A stretch of 64,000 nt of DNA from Bryum argenteum (taxonomy: Eukaryota; Streptophyta; Bryopsida; Bryales; Bryaceae), in assembly GCA_037043015.1 (NCBI GenBank), contig CM073329.1, positions 1,070,648-1,134,647 of the forward strand. Direction: 5' to 3'. This document shows positions 32,874-43,316 of this stretch, piece by piece. Position 1 is the first letter of the stretch. Every line of letters begins with the position of its first letter. The notes under the pieces are model-generated. The model searched no databases, had not been told where the DNA came from, and was given only the letters and a program-made list of their open reading frames with translations. The position numbers and the translations under genes are program-made.

Positions 32874-33132
32874 TGTAAGAGTCTAGCTGTCAAAACAAGC
32901 AAAAACTACAAAAGAAATATATTGATCCAAGACTTAGGTTTACAATGAATAAGAGTCCCTTATATACTAAACTCTTGGCTCAACTGCCGAGGCTATACTT
33001 TAGCTCAACTGCCGAGGCTATACTTTAGCTCTACTGCCGAGGCTATACTTTAGCTCTACTGCCAAAGTTCTATTTATAAAATTAATAGCGAGTGAACATC
33101 CGAGCTTATCAACGAGGCCTTGGCCCATGACA
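32874..33132 (-). repeat. LTR 3 of the chromovirus family, inverted
   Basis: 259-bp minus-strand LTR with the same four 26-bp units, TATA box and AAGTCTTGGAT. The adjoining plus-strand bases are ATAAG (33133-33137), the reverse complement of the CTTAT that follows LTR 2. Confidence 0.9.
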
Positions 33133-33139
33133 ATAAGAT

Positions 33140-33720
33140 CTTTTTGAAAATAAAACAAAGAAATGTACAAAAAGAAATATACACTTGGTGTAAAGAAATA
33201 TACGGTTATTGTAAAGAACTAATACACTAATTGTAAAGAAATATTGTATATTTGTAAAGAATTATACGGTTAGTATACAATACGATAATTGAAATACATA
33301 GTATCTGTAAAGAAGTACCAGTATTTGTACAAGAATGTTTGTAAAGAAGTATTCAATACTTTTAAAGAAATGTACAATAAGTGTAAAGAAATATATAATG
33401 TATAGTAATGAATTCTACGCTTACCGTAAAGAACCCTACACCCTAATTGTAAGGAAAAACTGTATATTTGTAAAGAATCAAACGGTTAGTGTACAATACG
33501 ATAATTGAAATACATAGTATTTGTAAAAAATATTAGTATTCGTAGGGGAATGATTGTAAAGATGTATTCAATACTTTTAAAGAAATGTACAATAAGTGTA
33601 AAGAAATATACACTTGCTGTAGAGAGTTATACTGTTATTGTAAAGAATCATATGTAAGATGCAAGGAATCTACTTTTTGTAAAAAAATATATAATAAGAT
33701 GCAGAAATATACCGTAATTG
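33140..33720. repeat. AT-rich degenerate minisatellite (TGTAAAGAAATA units)
   Basis: Words such as TTGTAAAGAAATATACGGTT recur about every 22-26 bp, some twenty times with much variation. A longer block (TGTAAAGAA..ACGGTTAGT.TACAATACGATAATTG) appears twice, near 33250 and 33480. No coding potential. Confidence 0.75.
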
Positions 33721-33930
33721 TACAGTAAATTTAAATACATATAAAAAATGTGTTAAGTATTTGTTAATTGGGAAAATATATTAAGTATTTATTTAAGTCC
33801 TCTCAATGCATGTTGAATTTGATGTATTTATGTACTTGGCATTGTTTTCATTTGTGCTTATACACTATTTCAAGCGGCCAAAATAATAGGGATTGGCCAA
33901 TTTAACGAATATGGTGTTGGAGCCTTTGTA

Positions 33931-34912
33931 TTTAACACTTAAACGCCCACGATGTCGAAAAACGACATTTTGGATGTACATAAGAAACTTTGAAGTGCCA
34001 TATCTTCTTCATCCAAGGTCCGTTTGGATGAAATCACTTGGATTAGGTTCCAAATCAAGTCTCGTTTGTGTTGTACAATTTTCAAGCCCATACAATAAAG
34101 TATGAATTAATGGAATGCACTTTAGTGAAGACAGCTCTTGTTTTTGGGATTCCAAGCATGGGGCATGTATTACCATTGCAAGTCAATTATGTGAAATTAA
34201 AAATAGTTTTTCTTGATTTTTTTTTTCATGGTCATGATCTTAAGGTGATTATTAACAACTTTGTAGTGAGAAGTTTTTTGATCCAAATGAAATTGCTATT
34301 GGATTTGCAATGATGTTTTGTCAACAGAAAAAGTGAGAAAATGGATGATATTTGAGGAGCTATATCTCCCTCATCCACCGTTGGATTTCAACTTAATTTT
34401 TTGGGATGACCTCCAATTAGAGTCTAGTCTAAGTGGTAGAAACCTTAACAAGATCGAAGATGAATTGAAGATAAGGCATGAAATTGAATGCAAAGGGTCT
34501 AGTTTTGGACTATTTTTCCTTTGTAAAATGTTCGGTAGTTTTTACCATTGCATGGCTTTTATTTGAGCCAAGAAATTTTTTTGATGAATTTTTGTTGGGT
34601 AAAGGACTTATTAAGATGAAGGTGAACATCTTTCTAGTTGGTGATTTTTTCATTGCGATAGGTATATTGGTAGCATTTCCACCTCAAAGTGAAAATGATG
34701 AAATTTTGCAGTTTGTTTTTGATATTAATATGTTATGATCTCCCGATCTATAAGGCCTCATGACTCAAATTCTGGTCCACATGATCTTCGATAAGTCTAT
34801 TATAAGTTTGTACGGTTGAGATCTTAATAGCTTCTCTTGATTTTCATCTATGACGATTTCTATGGAAATGTGCTTTTCTGCTAAAAATAGGCTCGGGCGT
34901 TTAGGGGTTAAA
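33931..34912. mobile_element. TIR element of about 980 bp related to the MITE at 23286
   Basis: Left end TTTAACACTTAAACGCCC and the reverse complement of the right end (TTTAACCCCTAAACGCCC, 34895-34912) match at 16 of 18 positions. The right end shares the TTTAGGGGTTA terminus with the 23286 element. Just inside the left end, GATGTCG-AAAAA-CGACATT forms a hairpin. The interior holds two diverged copies of a (C)ATATCT(T/C)C.TCATCCA...GTTTGGAT/GTTGGAT block and no recognised protein. Confidence 0.5.
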
Positions 34913-35860
34913 TTTCAGCATACCTCCATGTGAAAAATCAAGCATTTCTCCAGGTTCTATAGGTTCTTTGAGGGTAAGAAGAACATAGGCGTAATCCTAA
35001 CTCACTTAGGAACAAAATATTGAAGAGCCTCAGCTCAAATTTACTCTTAAAATTGGTTTTTTTGGGTCACAAAACACTTCAAACCCATCATGCATCAAAG
35101 AGATTTTTTTTTTTTTTTTTTTTCAACTTTGACCATTATGATCTCACTAACTGTAAGGAATTAAAATCTAAGATTTAGGGTCCATGTACATATACAAGTA
35201 AGGTAGAAGATCTTACGGTTATATCCCCAAAAATACATCAAACATTGAAATTTTACACCTTGCTTTGAAAGAAGGCAGTTTTGAGAGTTTCTGACAGTTT
35301 TGAGGCCTTTTGACTTTAGGGATTAACATGAAACAATGACAAGCATGCCACATTTCACAAAAAGAGGCAGCCACGTCAACATAAAGATTCTATATAATAT
35401 TTACAAGTTTAATTTTTGTCTTTTATCTACAACTCCTATATATATTTTGTATTTTATATGGACTTTGTTTCCAAATGCTATATCCGTATATTATATATGT
35501 ATACATATCGGTATGCCCATCCAACGGCTCCTAACTTTTTGTTTGGGGGGGGGGGATTTTTTTCCTACATCCAACGGCTCCCGATTTGTAGAGCTGTCAT
35601 GTGTCAGGAGCACAAGGGTATCATTCTGAGGTCGATTGTATGATCTATTCCAATGGAGAGAACGGTAATGAATCAATGTGACCAGACAATTTGTACATCG
35701 CATTGAATACACGCCCATCATTCTAGTTATAACGCAGAAAAGGCGGCGCCCCTCAAGTACGCCATGCCTGTAGATGTACGCTAAACAACATGGCGCTGTT
35801 CATCTTGATTTCACCAGTTTGATTTGTCATCCCCTTGGCGCTGCACTGATCTTGGCGTCC
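34913..35860. other. Intergenic, dispersed repeat and simple tracts
   Basis: About 34990-35230 is the second copy of the dispersed repeat noted at 18520. There are a T run (about 35107-35123) and a G run (about 35545-35555). CATCCAACGGCTCC occurs at about 35519 and 35570. No gene was seen; the 3' part may include the upstream region of the next gene. Confidence 0.5.
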
Positions 35861-36601
35861 ATGGATCCGCAACCATTTCTGAACGGCGTTGATCGCCGTG
35901 CACTTATTCGCACGATTCCTGTTCATCCCTACCGTCGGACTGCATCCGGTATCGCCATGCTAGCAGTGAAGGCGCCCAAAAGTTTCCCCTCGTCAATTGC
36001 CTCCCGAGTGCCTCGTTTCCCCATTAGGTTACTCCGACCCATCAATCACCTCTCTCCTCTAATTTCCATGTTAACTAGTGCAATTGTAGCATATGTTTCC
36101 TTTGCACCTCTTTGACCTCTGCATGTTGTAGCCCCAGTGGTCCATGATCCCTAGGTCCCGATCTGTTCAGACATGAAGGAACGCCGTCATCATCGCCGAC
36201 GACCTAATTCCTACCCTTTATGCCAGTCTTCACTTCGCTGATCATCTTAGGGATAATCAACATACTCCTCGCCACAATTCTAGCACATTAGTAAAATTGT
36301 GAGGCTCTGGTGGGTATAGTTGAAGTCCACCGCGTGAAGGTATGTTGGACACACAAGTCAATCATTGTTTTTGGCCTTGCATATCATCATGTTTATGTTC
36401 GGAATGCATTGCCTAACACTACGTAACTAGCGCAGTCTTTGCTCCATGCTTGAAATGCAACTAATCACTCCAGTCTTAAGTAGCAATAACGCCTCTTGGA
36501 AGCTTGTTTTTAGTCCAGCGGACACTGTGAATTTTTTTTGCAGTCATCTCCACTCGCTGAAGTGAGCAGCCCTTTACTAGAAGAGTGTCTTATTAATCTA
36601 G

Positions 36602-39600
36602 ATGACTCCCCGCCCGAAGCCGAAGCGGACCCCTGAGGCATGGGCTTTGAAGCCCCCGTTGAAGGTGACAAATTGCAGCGCAAGTAAATGTAGTACTACT
36701 CCACATTCGCAGGCTGAAGACAAAACTGTGCATGTGCCCAATCCTACCGCGTCCACGAAGTCGGCTGCATCTCTTGGCTCCACCCAAAGTAGAGGTAGGA
36801 AGAAACTTCCGCTTCCACCTGATGCATGTGCAGAAGTTTTGGAAGAGCACCGTGCAATGTTATCTAGGAGCTCACTGCCTACGTCGTCCTCTATTCCTTC
36901 CTCAGATAAACCGTCAAAGAACTCAACATCTATCAATCGCACAGGTTCGTTCCTCTGACCATGTTTTTAGCTATCACATAGACTTACCCGACCTAAACTG
37001 TGTTCGGGTTTTCGGCGATGCTGGTTCCATCTTGAATTGTACAGTCACCCTAGCGGAGATCTTTAACAATTTCAGAAAGCTTCACAGAGCTATGTCTCCC
37101 AATGTCCAAGCCTGACATAGATGTCATCCCCTTATCCTGTAGCCTTCAGAGCCTTCCTCGTATTTTGATCAGTTTCCCTTTTACATCACAGTCACTCTCT
37201 TCCTCCCCATAATTTGCTATGGACAGCTAGTCATTCTTGCTTGCAAACCCTTCTTTTGCCATAACGCTCTCAAGAAAAAATATCTCCTTTGCATATTTGA
37301 TCTCATTCCACCTTGTAAATCTCAGATAAAATTTTTTTTGCTCTTCCAAACAAATTTAATGTTCTATTTTAATCTATCTTCATTACAAGCTATCTGAAGT
37401 AAGTGTTCCACTACCTCTACTCCACTGCATTGATTGTAACGTGTATTGATTACCTTACTGCTTAATCACCACTAACATACGCTAAGGCCACCGCCAACTA
37501 CTACAATACTGTTTATTCTCCAGCACGTACTGGTCTACCCGTGGTAGCCAACATATTGTTTTGCAGCCAATACAAGGCGTACTTTGTCCTGATCCGTACT
37601 AATATGTCTCCAAGAACCTTACGTTCTCATCATGTTGGATTATGACCATGTCCTGCACAACAACGTCCATGCTCCAGTCTGAACAGTTCACTCACGTGTC
37701 TAATATTGATTCTCACTTATGTTTCGTGTCTTTGTTTGTAGTGTCTCCTCTTCTATCGTCAGAACCTGTCAGCCTCGAAGACTACACTGTCCAGGACTGG
37801 TCCGTTCACAAAGGCGTTAGTCCACGAGGGCATTCCAAGACCGCCAGCAAGGAGCCGCACAAACAACCTGCCGATGTTGCATGCGGTGGCACGAGAGATT
37901 TTGGGCGTCGCGAGGTAAGTGGCGATGATTACTACGTCATTTCTTCAAGACAACCGGGAGCATTGGAAACAAAGTTCGCGCCGACCACGAAGGAGGAGGC
38001 GGTCCGAGTCTCGCTCCCATACCGCTCCTCCTCCGACAAGGTAAACAAAAGAGTGCATGAGTACACATTCAAGGAATAATTACCTCGACAAAACCCGATA
38101 TTATCTTTAGTATCTGAATTTCATGCTCGCTCTTAAGCCATTTCATGTTATCCTTTGACGGTTCTGGATTTGAACCACGTCCTCCGTCCATGCTACTTTA
38201 ACTTCCACACGACACGTCCATTTGTTTGCAGAGGGTGCACCACCGAGAGGCCCGCCAACAAAGGACACGCACGATCGAGTCGATTACTCTCCGGACCGTG
38301 GGACGACGCAAACATAGGAGGAGCTCAAGCTACACTTCACTTCGACGTAGAGACTCTCGTGGTCTTCGTGACAAAAACACGGAATTTAGTCGATACCCGA
38401 CAGATCTGCACGTACACGGGAGACAGGGCCACCTCCAAGACCACTCAGCAGGCATTGGTTTGTATGCACATTTGTCCTCGCCACGTACGCCCCCACCAAG
38501 CAGCGCATCTCACTCTCAATTGCCGATCAGAGGGCACGATCTGGCTTTGATCAAGAAAGAAGAGAGCTCGTCACATGGATTCCGCGACGAAGGATCTGCT
38601 GGGAAGCGTTCCAACCGGTTAATGCACGGGCTGTCTCTTGTTCCAGAGAATGTTCAACGTCGAGAAAGGCGGGAGCGGGAGACGCAACGCGAGGAAGAGG
38701 CGGACTTCAGGGAAGTCTCAGGCCAGAAACGTCATTATGTGCATGTCAACCCTGAAGGCAAACCTTACGGGCTTGGGATATCAGTCTGGAACGACGCCCT
38801 CGCAAAGGTAGTCAGGGGCCTTGATCCCTCCTACATAGACATTCGGCAGCAACCGTTCCAGCTAATGCAGACTCTCCTTAAAAGACTCAGTGATGATTTT
38901 GAATATAGCGCAGAAATCTCCCAATCCTGGCTGAGGACTCGCATTGGAAATGCCCTCTCTTCATATAGACATGAGCTGATACGGTTGATCCAGGCCAAGA
39001 AGGAGAAACCACCATGGGTTCCCGTGTCAACATGGCTGAAACTTGCGAAAATGGCAGACTCAGAGAAATTTCGGCAGAAGTCGGAGCAGATGAAATTTGC
39101 AAATTCTTGCCGTCGCAACAAAGGTCGGACATGACCCCTTGGTGAAGTCGGTATCCGAGAGAGACTTCGAAGGCAGCTTGGACGTTCTCCTGAACTCGAG
39201 GAGGTCTACGACGAGATGACGAGGGACAAGGGATATGCCGGAAGAAGCAAAAGTGGCTCCGTTGCACTGAAGTCCTCTAGTCCACCCACTAGCGAAGAAT
39301 TCATATTGCCCACTCTCGGTGCAAAATCATCAAGTCCTGGCCATAATTCGTCTCACTGCGCCGTGCAAGTACAGAGTACACGGACTGAGAACACTGTGCA
39401 AACCTCACGCGATAGAGGAGGTTCGGATCCGGCCCCAATCGTCAGGGAACGCTCTGCCGCAGTCTCCATGTCCCCCTCCGCTAACCCCGTCCTGGCAATC
39501 ATTTTGAAGCAGATAAGCGAGATTCGTGACAGTCCCGTCGGCGATACAGATGACGGACAGGCAGTAATTACCGTGTTGGAACTGCAGCTCTCCGTACTAC

Positions 39601-40139
39601 GTAAGAGGGAAAATCCAATCGATAGCGAAGAGACTAGCTTTACTCGTGGTGTCACTACACCTGCTACAATGCCACCCGCAACCGAACATGGCGAGTGTGG
39701 AACTCTTCGGAATCTAGTAAGTCGCACGATTTCTCATACAACCTGAAATGTACGAATTGAAGGTTTTGTGTCTGTCAGCCCGTGTCTAAATTATTTCTCT
39801 GTGAATATAGATGACTTCTTCCCAAGGGCACGCGGGTATCATGTTCACGGAAATTGATTTGAATCCCATCGTGGATCCCAATACAGTCCATGACGAAGGG
39901 GATTCCCCGCAGAAACATCAGGTATGGCTATTGTCACGTATGTTATGGCGTGCGAAAATTTGCACCTCAATCACATGCTATAGTTCTTAGTCTCCATGCA
40001 TGTCCAGGACACCACCATAGAGGACCACCCGGGTGCCGCAAGCAAGGGAAAGGCATCATCCACCGCGGCCTGGCAACCTCCTACCGCGACTCGGAAGAGC
40101 ATGCGACCTGTGAAGAAGAAAATTCGTGCCGACTATTAA
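36602..40139 (+). CDS. CACTA-associated Ptta/En/Spm-type protein (TNPA-like), one internal stop
   Basis: Exons 36602-36944, 37742-38040, 38232-39716, 39811-39921 and 40008-40139 join in frame (790 codons with the final TAA) at GT-AG borders. The N-terminal half is serine/proline- and arginine-rich and apparently disordered. From about 38720 comes a conserved plant transposase domain (Transposase_24/Ptta type, from memory): HVNPEGKPYGLGISVWNDAL, RGLDPSYIDIRQQPF, DDFEYSAEISQSWLRTRIGN, KSEQMKFANSCRRNKGRT. A TGA at 39132-39134 then interrupts the frame, which continues with PLGEVGIRERLRRQLGRSPE and EMTRDKGYAGR. The stop falls inside the conserved block, where a Gly (GGA) would be expected. The C-terminus ends in a basic KKKIRADY. 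Such proteins bind subterminal repeats of CACTA elements. An extra 5' exon from ATG 35861 (to 36027) is possible but its phase does not fit. Confidence 0.65.
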
Positions 40140-41065
40140 ATGTGTCAAAGCACCGTAGTACATTGCTCTCCATTCATCTCCAGGTACCCTGAACTCACCG
40201 TGCTCATTCTCACGATTCCGGTCGGTGTTTTATCAATTAATTCTCACTGCGTCCATTGTAATATTTATTGAATCATGACCGGTTTCAAACCGACTCAATT
40301 TGCGTAGTTCTAATCGAGACTTGGCGGCCATGAGGATTGATTGTCCAATCCTCTCTCCATCGCTTTCGTGATGCTCTTCGGGTGTATCAAATTCGCCATG
40401 ACTTCTCAGAGACTCATATCCACTCCCACTCTTCTCGGCACATCCTCACACCTCCAGGAATGACCAACATAGATGGTACATGAATTAATCAGTTCTGAAG
40501 TGTATTTAGATCCGGTAGAGTCCATTTTGGAAATGTTTGTATAATTTTCCCATTACCTGCACTCCATGTAGTGTTGGCTCATGGTAAAATTTGGAAATCA
40601 GACATGCACTTTTAATACAAGTAGGAGACTTGCCTCTTTTATGAACGATATACTGATTCTTGCATTTCTGACTTCATATCTCAGTAGAAATTTCAATTTC
40701 GGTCTCCTGTAGCGACACACATGTATGCATAATGCGATGAGATACGGCGATGTACATCCAACCGCTAATCCCTGCACGACCTTCGAACATGATCACTTAA
40801 ACCCTAAACCGCACCCCTATAACATACCCTAAAATCCATGCTTGATTTGGTACCTGTTCGTACCACACCGCCACCCCAGATGTAACACGTAGCTCTACTT
40901 CATTCGCTGTCGGCAGATAGAGTGACCGCAATATTTCCGTACCACCGACCTCCAACAAAATTCAAACACATGCCCCCTTCTGAGAACCTAGGATCACCCG
41001 GGAAACACAATGACCACATCACACATGTCTCCATGGGGTTTGATGGGCTGTTATCCGCTAATGCC
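40140..41065. other. 3' flank within the CACTA unit, no gene seen
   Basis: Contains a short telo-box-like TTAAACCCTAAACC near 40797. No frame or repeat with clear identity. Confidence 0.5.
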
Positions 41066-41462
41066 TCAAGAGACGCTCCCTGACGTCTTCGCGAGAACTC
41101 TAACCCTAATTGTAGCGCCTTCCACGTCCGAACATCTGTCTCTCTTACAGAACATCGCTACCCCTATACACGTAGGAGCCCGCCATGTCTTTCGGCGTCG
41201 CCATGTCACGGCCACCTTGTCGACACAGTCATCGATACCCTCCACAGGGCTCATCGGACTTCACACGTCACTCGTCCGCGTCAGACGCCATAGTGTCACC
41301 CATGTTTCAGCGATCTCCCACGTCGATGACCTACGTGGACGTCCTCACAATAAATCAACAGAAAAGTCTTCCTCACGTCCGAATCAAGACGTCCGATTCA
41401 AGACATTCGATCAAGTGACTTCTCTTCGCTATCACTTGATTCACTGTGTGTTTTTCTTGTAG
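41066..41462. mobile_element. Right terminus of a CACTA transposon with subterminal ACGTC repeats
   Basis: 41440-41462 reads CACTGTGTGTTTTTCTTGTAGTG, so the element ends (reverse strand) CACTACAAGAAAAACACACA, the textbook CACTA terminus. The next three bases, TAA, are the expected 3-bp target duplication. In the last 380 bp ACGTC/GACGT recurs at least seven times in both orientations (for example near 41083, 41126, 41263, 41318, 41337, 41376, 41390). That matches the subterminal binding-site arrays of CACTA elements. The matching left CACTACAAG end was not found upstream. Confidence 0.75.
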
Positions 41463-43316
41463 TGTAAGAACCATCCCCTTTTACTCACTATGACCTAATC
41501 TATCAAGTATAGTTGCTCTTGTAGACTAAGGTCATCATGCCTATTCTTGTGCATTTAAGGGTTCCTCATGGTTTAGTATGAAAGTTGAACATAAGGATTT
41601 TTCCTAGAATAGGAAATACAATTGAAGATGATACGAACAAAAAAAAAAATCGAATTTAGATCTATATTGTATTTATTGTAAATTTTTGAAGTAAATGTGT
41701 TGTAGATGCCTATTTTAAGACATAGGTCGGCCCAAACCTCCTAAATTTTAGTCCAGTCGAGTCAACTGCTGCTCAAAAAATTATTCTCCATGCTTATATG
41801 ACCTACTGCTGCAAATAGTACACTCATTATTGGGCATGACAATTACTAATAGTAAACCATTTGTTCACGTTAAACCAACCAATCAAATTAAAAAAGAGAG
41901 CCACCGCATTTGCTAAACCAAGCTAGGATATATCTAAGATTGTGCACATATGAGGCAGCCACGTTCAAAAAGAAAGGAACAACAAGCAAAAGATGCCATG
42001 AAGTCATGGCTTTTGCAACCTATTTTCGAGCACTTTCTAAGCTAAGATATAGTGACAGCTACAAACTCAATAGCCCAGTTGAACAACTGTTCACTCAAGA
42101 TCCACAATCTTTGGACCAACGGTATTCTTTCCAAATCCACATCTCCCTCCAGTTGCCTTCTTCTAAGTTATAGAAGCGATGATCATGCAAGCAACCTTTC
42201 ATATTCAACTACAACAGCAGCATGGTATCATGTGTGCTTCACTGGCTCCTCAATTACTTTTGACATGATTGAGTAGCTTCTGCAGAGCACATTGGTGACC
42301 TCATAGAACCTACGCTTCAACTTCCTCATTGTGTCGTTGGCGCCTCTGTTGATGTTTTAGATTATTCTCATGGTGCTAATTCCATATACCTTGCATCACA
42401 TTTGTGCACCCCAAGGTGGTGGAATTGTAGGTGGAAAATTTCCTGATGCGCAAGCACCGTTTGTTGCAGCTCTTCATTTTTCGAGACGCTTCCGCATGTT
42501 CTGCTTGCAAATGGAGCCCGGAGAGATCACTATCTTTTTTTAGAAATATACCTAAATTAAAATATAGGGTTTATTTAATTCAAAGCGGAGAATTTTTATA
42601 TAATGTGTAGGACTACTATAAGGTTCATAAAATGCTACATACTCCAATATATATAAATTAGGCTATATAAAAACAATGTATAGTATGACATTTTATTTAT
42701 AAGTTAGCCTTCACAAATAGGAGCCTTGATTTTTATTTATAGTAGGACTAGTATGTCCCTGTGTCCTTTGGACACACGGAGAAAAACATAAAAGATAGTA
42801 ATTATCAATGTAACTTAAGAATAATTATATATGCTATAAATCATAAAGTAGGTATAAATTTCACATATATCCCTTGTCCTCTCAACTCCTCTTATTCTAT
42901 TACTAGTATGTTCTTGTGTCCTTTGGACACAAAGAGGAGTGAAGGCAAAATACAACGAAGCGTTATATGTACTAAGTAGCATTTTAAGTCCCAAGAACCT
43001 TATTTTGTGTCGATTTAAGGAATATGATTTTTTGTGCTATGTTTAAGTTTTGGTATGTTGCAACAATCAAAGTAAGACAAAAAAATTGGCCTTGGAAGCA
43101 AATTTTTGTAGAAGGTTGGAAAAAATGCACCCATACTGTTTATATGTAATATAGCCTCAAGTAATTCAACACATGTATGAATTTATAAAACACCATAGGA
43201 TACCGAGAATACGCCCCGAATAACTTTTTATGTAAATATACGGTCATCTAAAACACAAAAACAAATGTAAATAGCCCCACATCAAATACCCTCTTAACTG
43301 AGGTGTATACTTTAAA
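41463..43316. other. Intergenic, AT-rich, no secure gene
   Basis: Small frames are not credible. A minus-strand stretch near 42340-42240 reads KLKRRFYEVTNVL, faintly like the E2F/DEL DNA-binding helix, with stops on both sides. TATGT(C/T)C(T/C)TGTGTCCTTTGGACACA is repeated near 42752 and 42908. Confidence 0.4.

Noticed and set aside
35861..36027. First exon of the CACTA gene starting MDPQPFLNG
   Set aside because: The donor at 36028 leaves phase 2. Joining to the exon at 36602 gives an immediate stop, and no bridging exon was found.
39132..39134. TGA as a selenocysteine codon
   Set aside because: Land plants lack the selenocysteine machinery, and the expected residue in the motif is Gly, one base away from TGA.
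41010..41462. 150-residue open frame
   Set aside because: Low-complexity, no recognisable motif, and it lies across the CACTA subterminal repeats and terminus.
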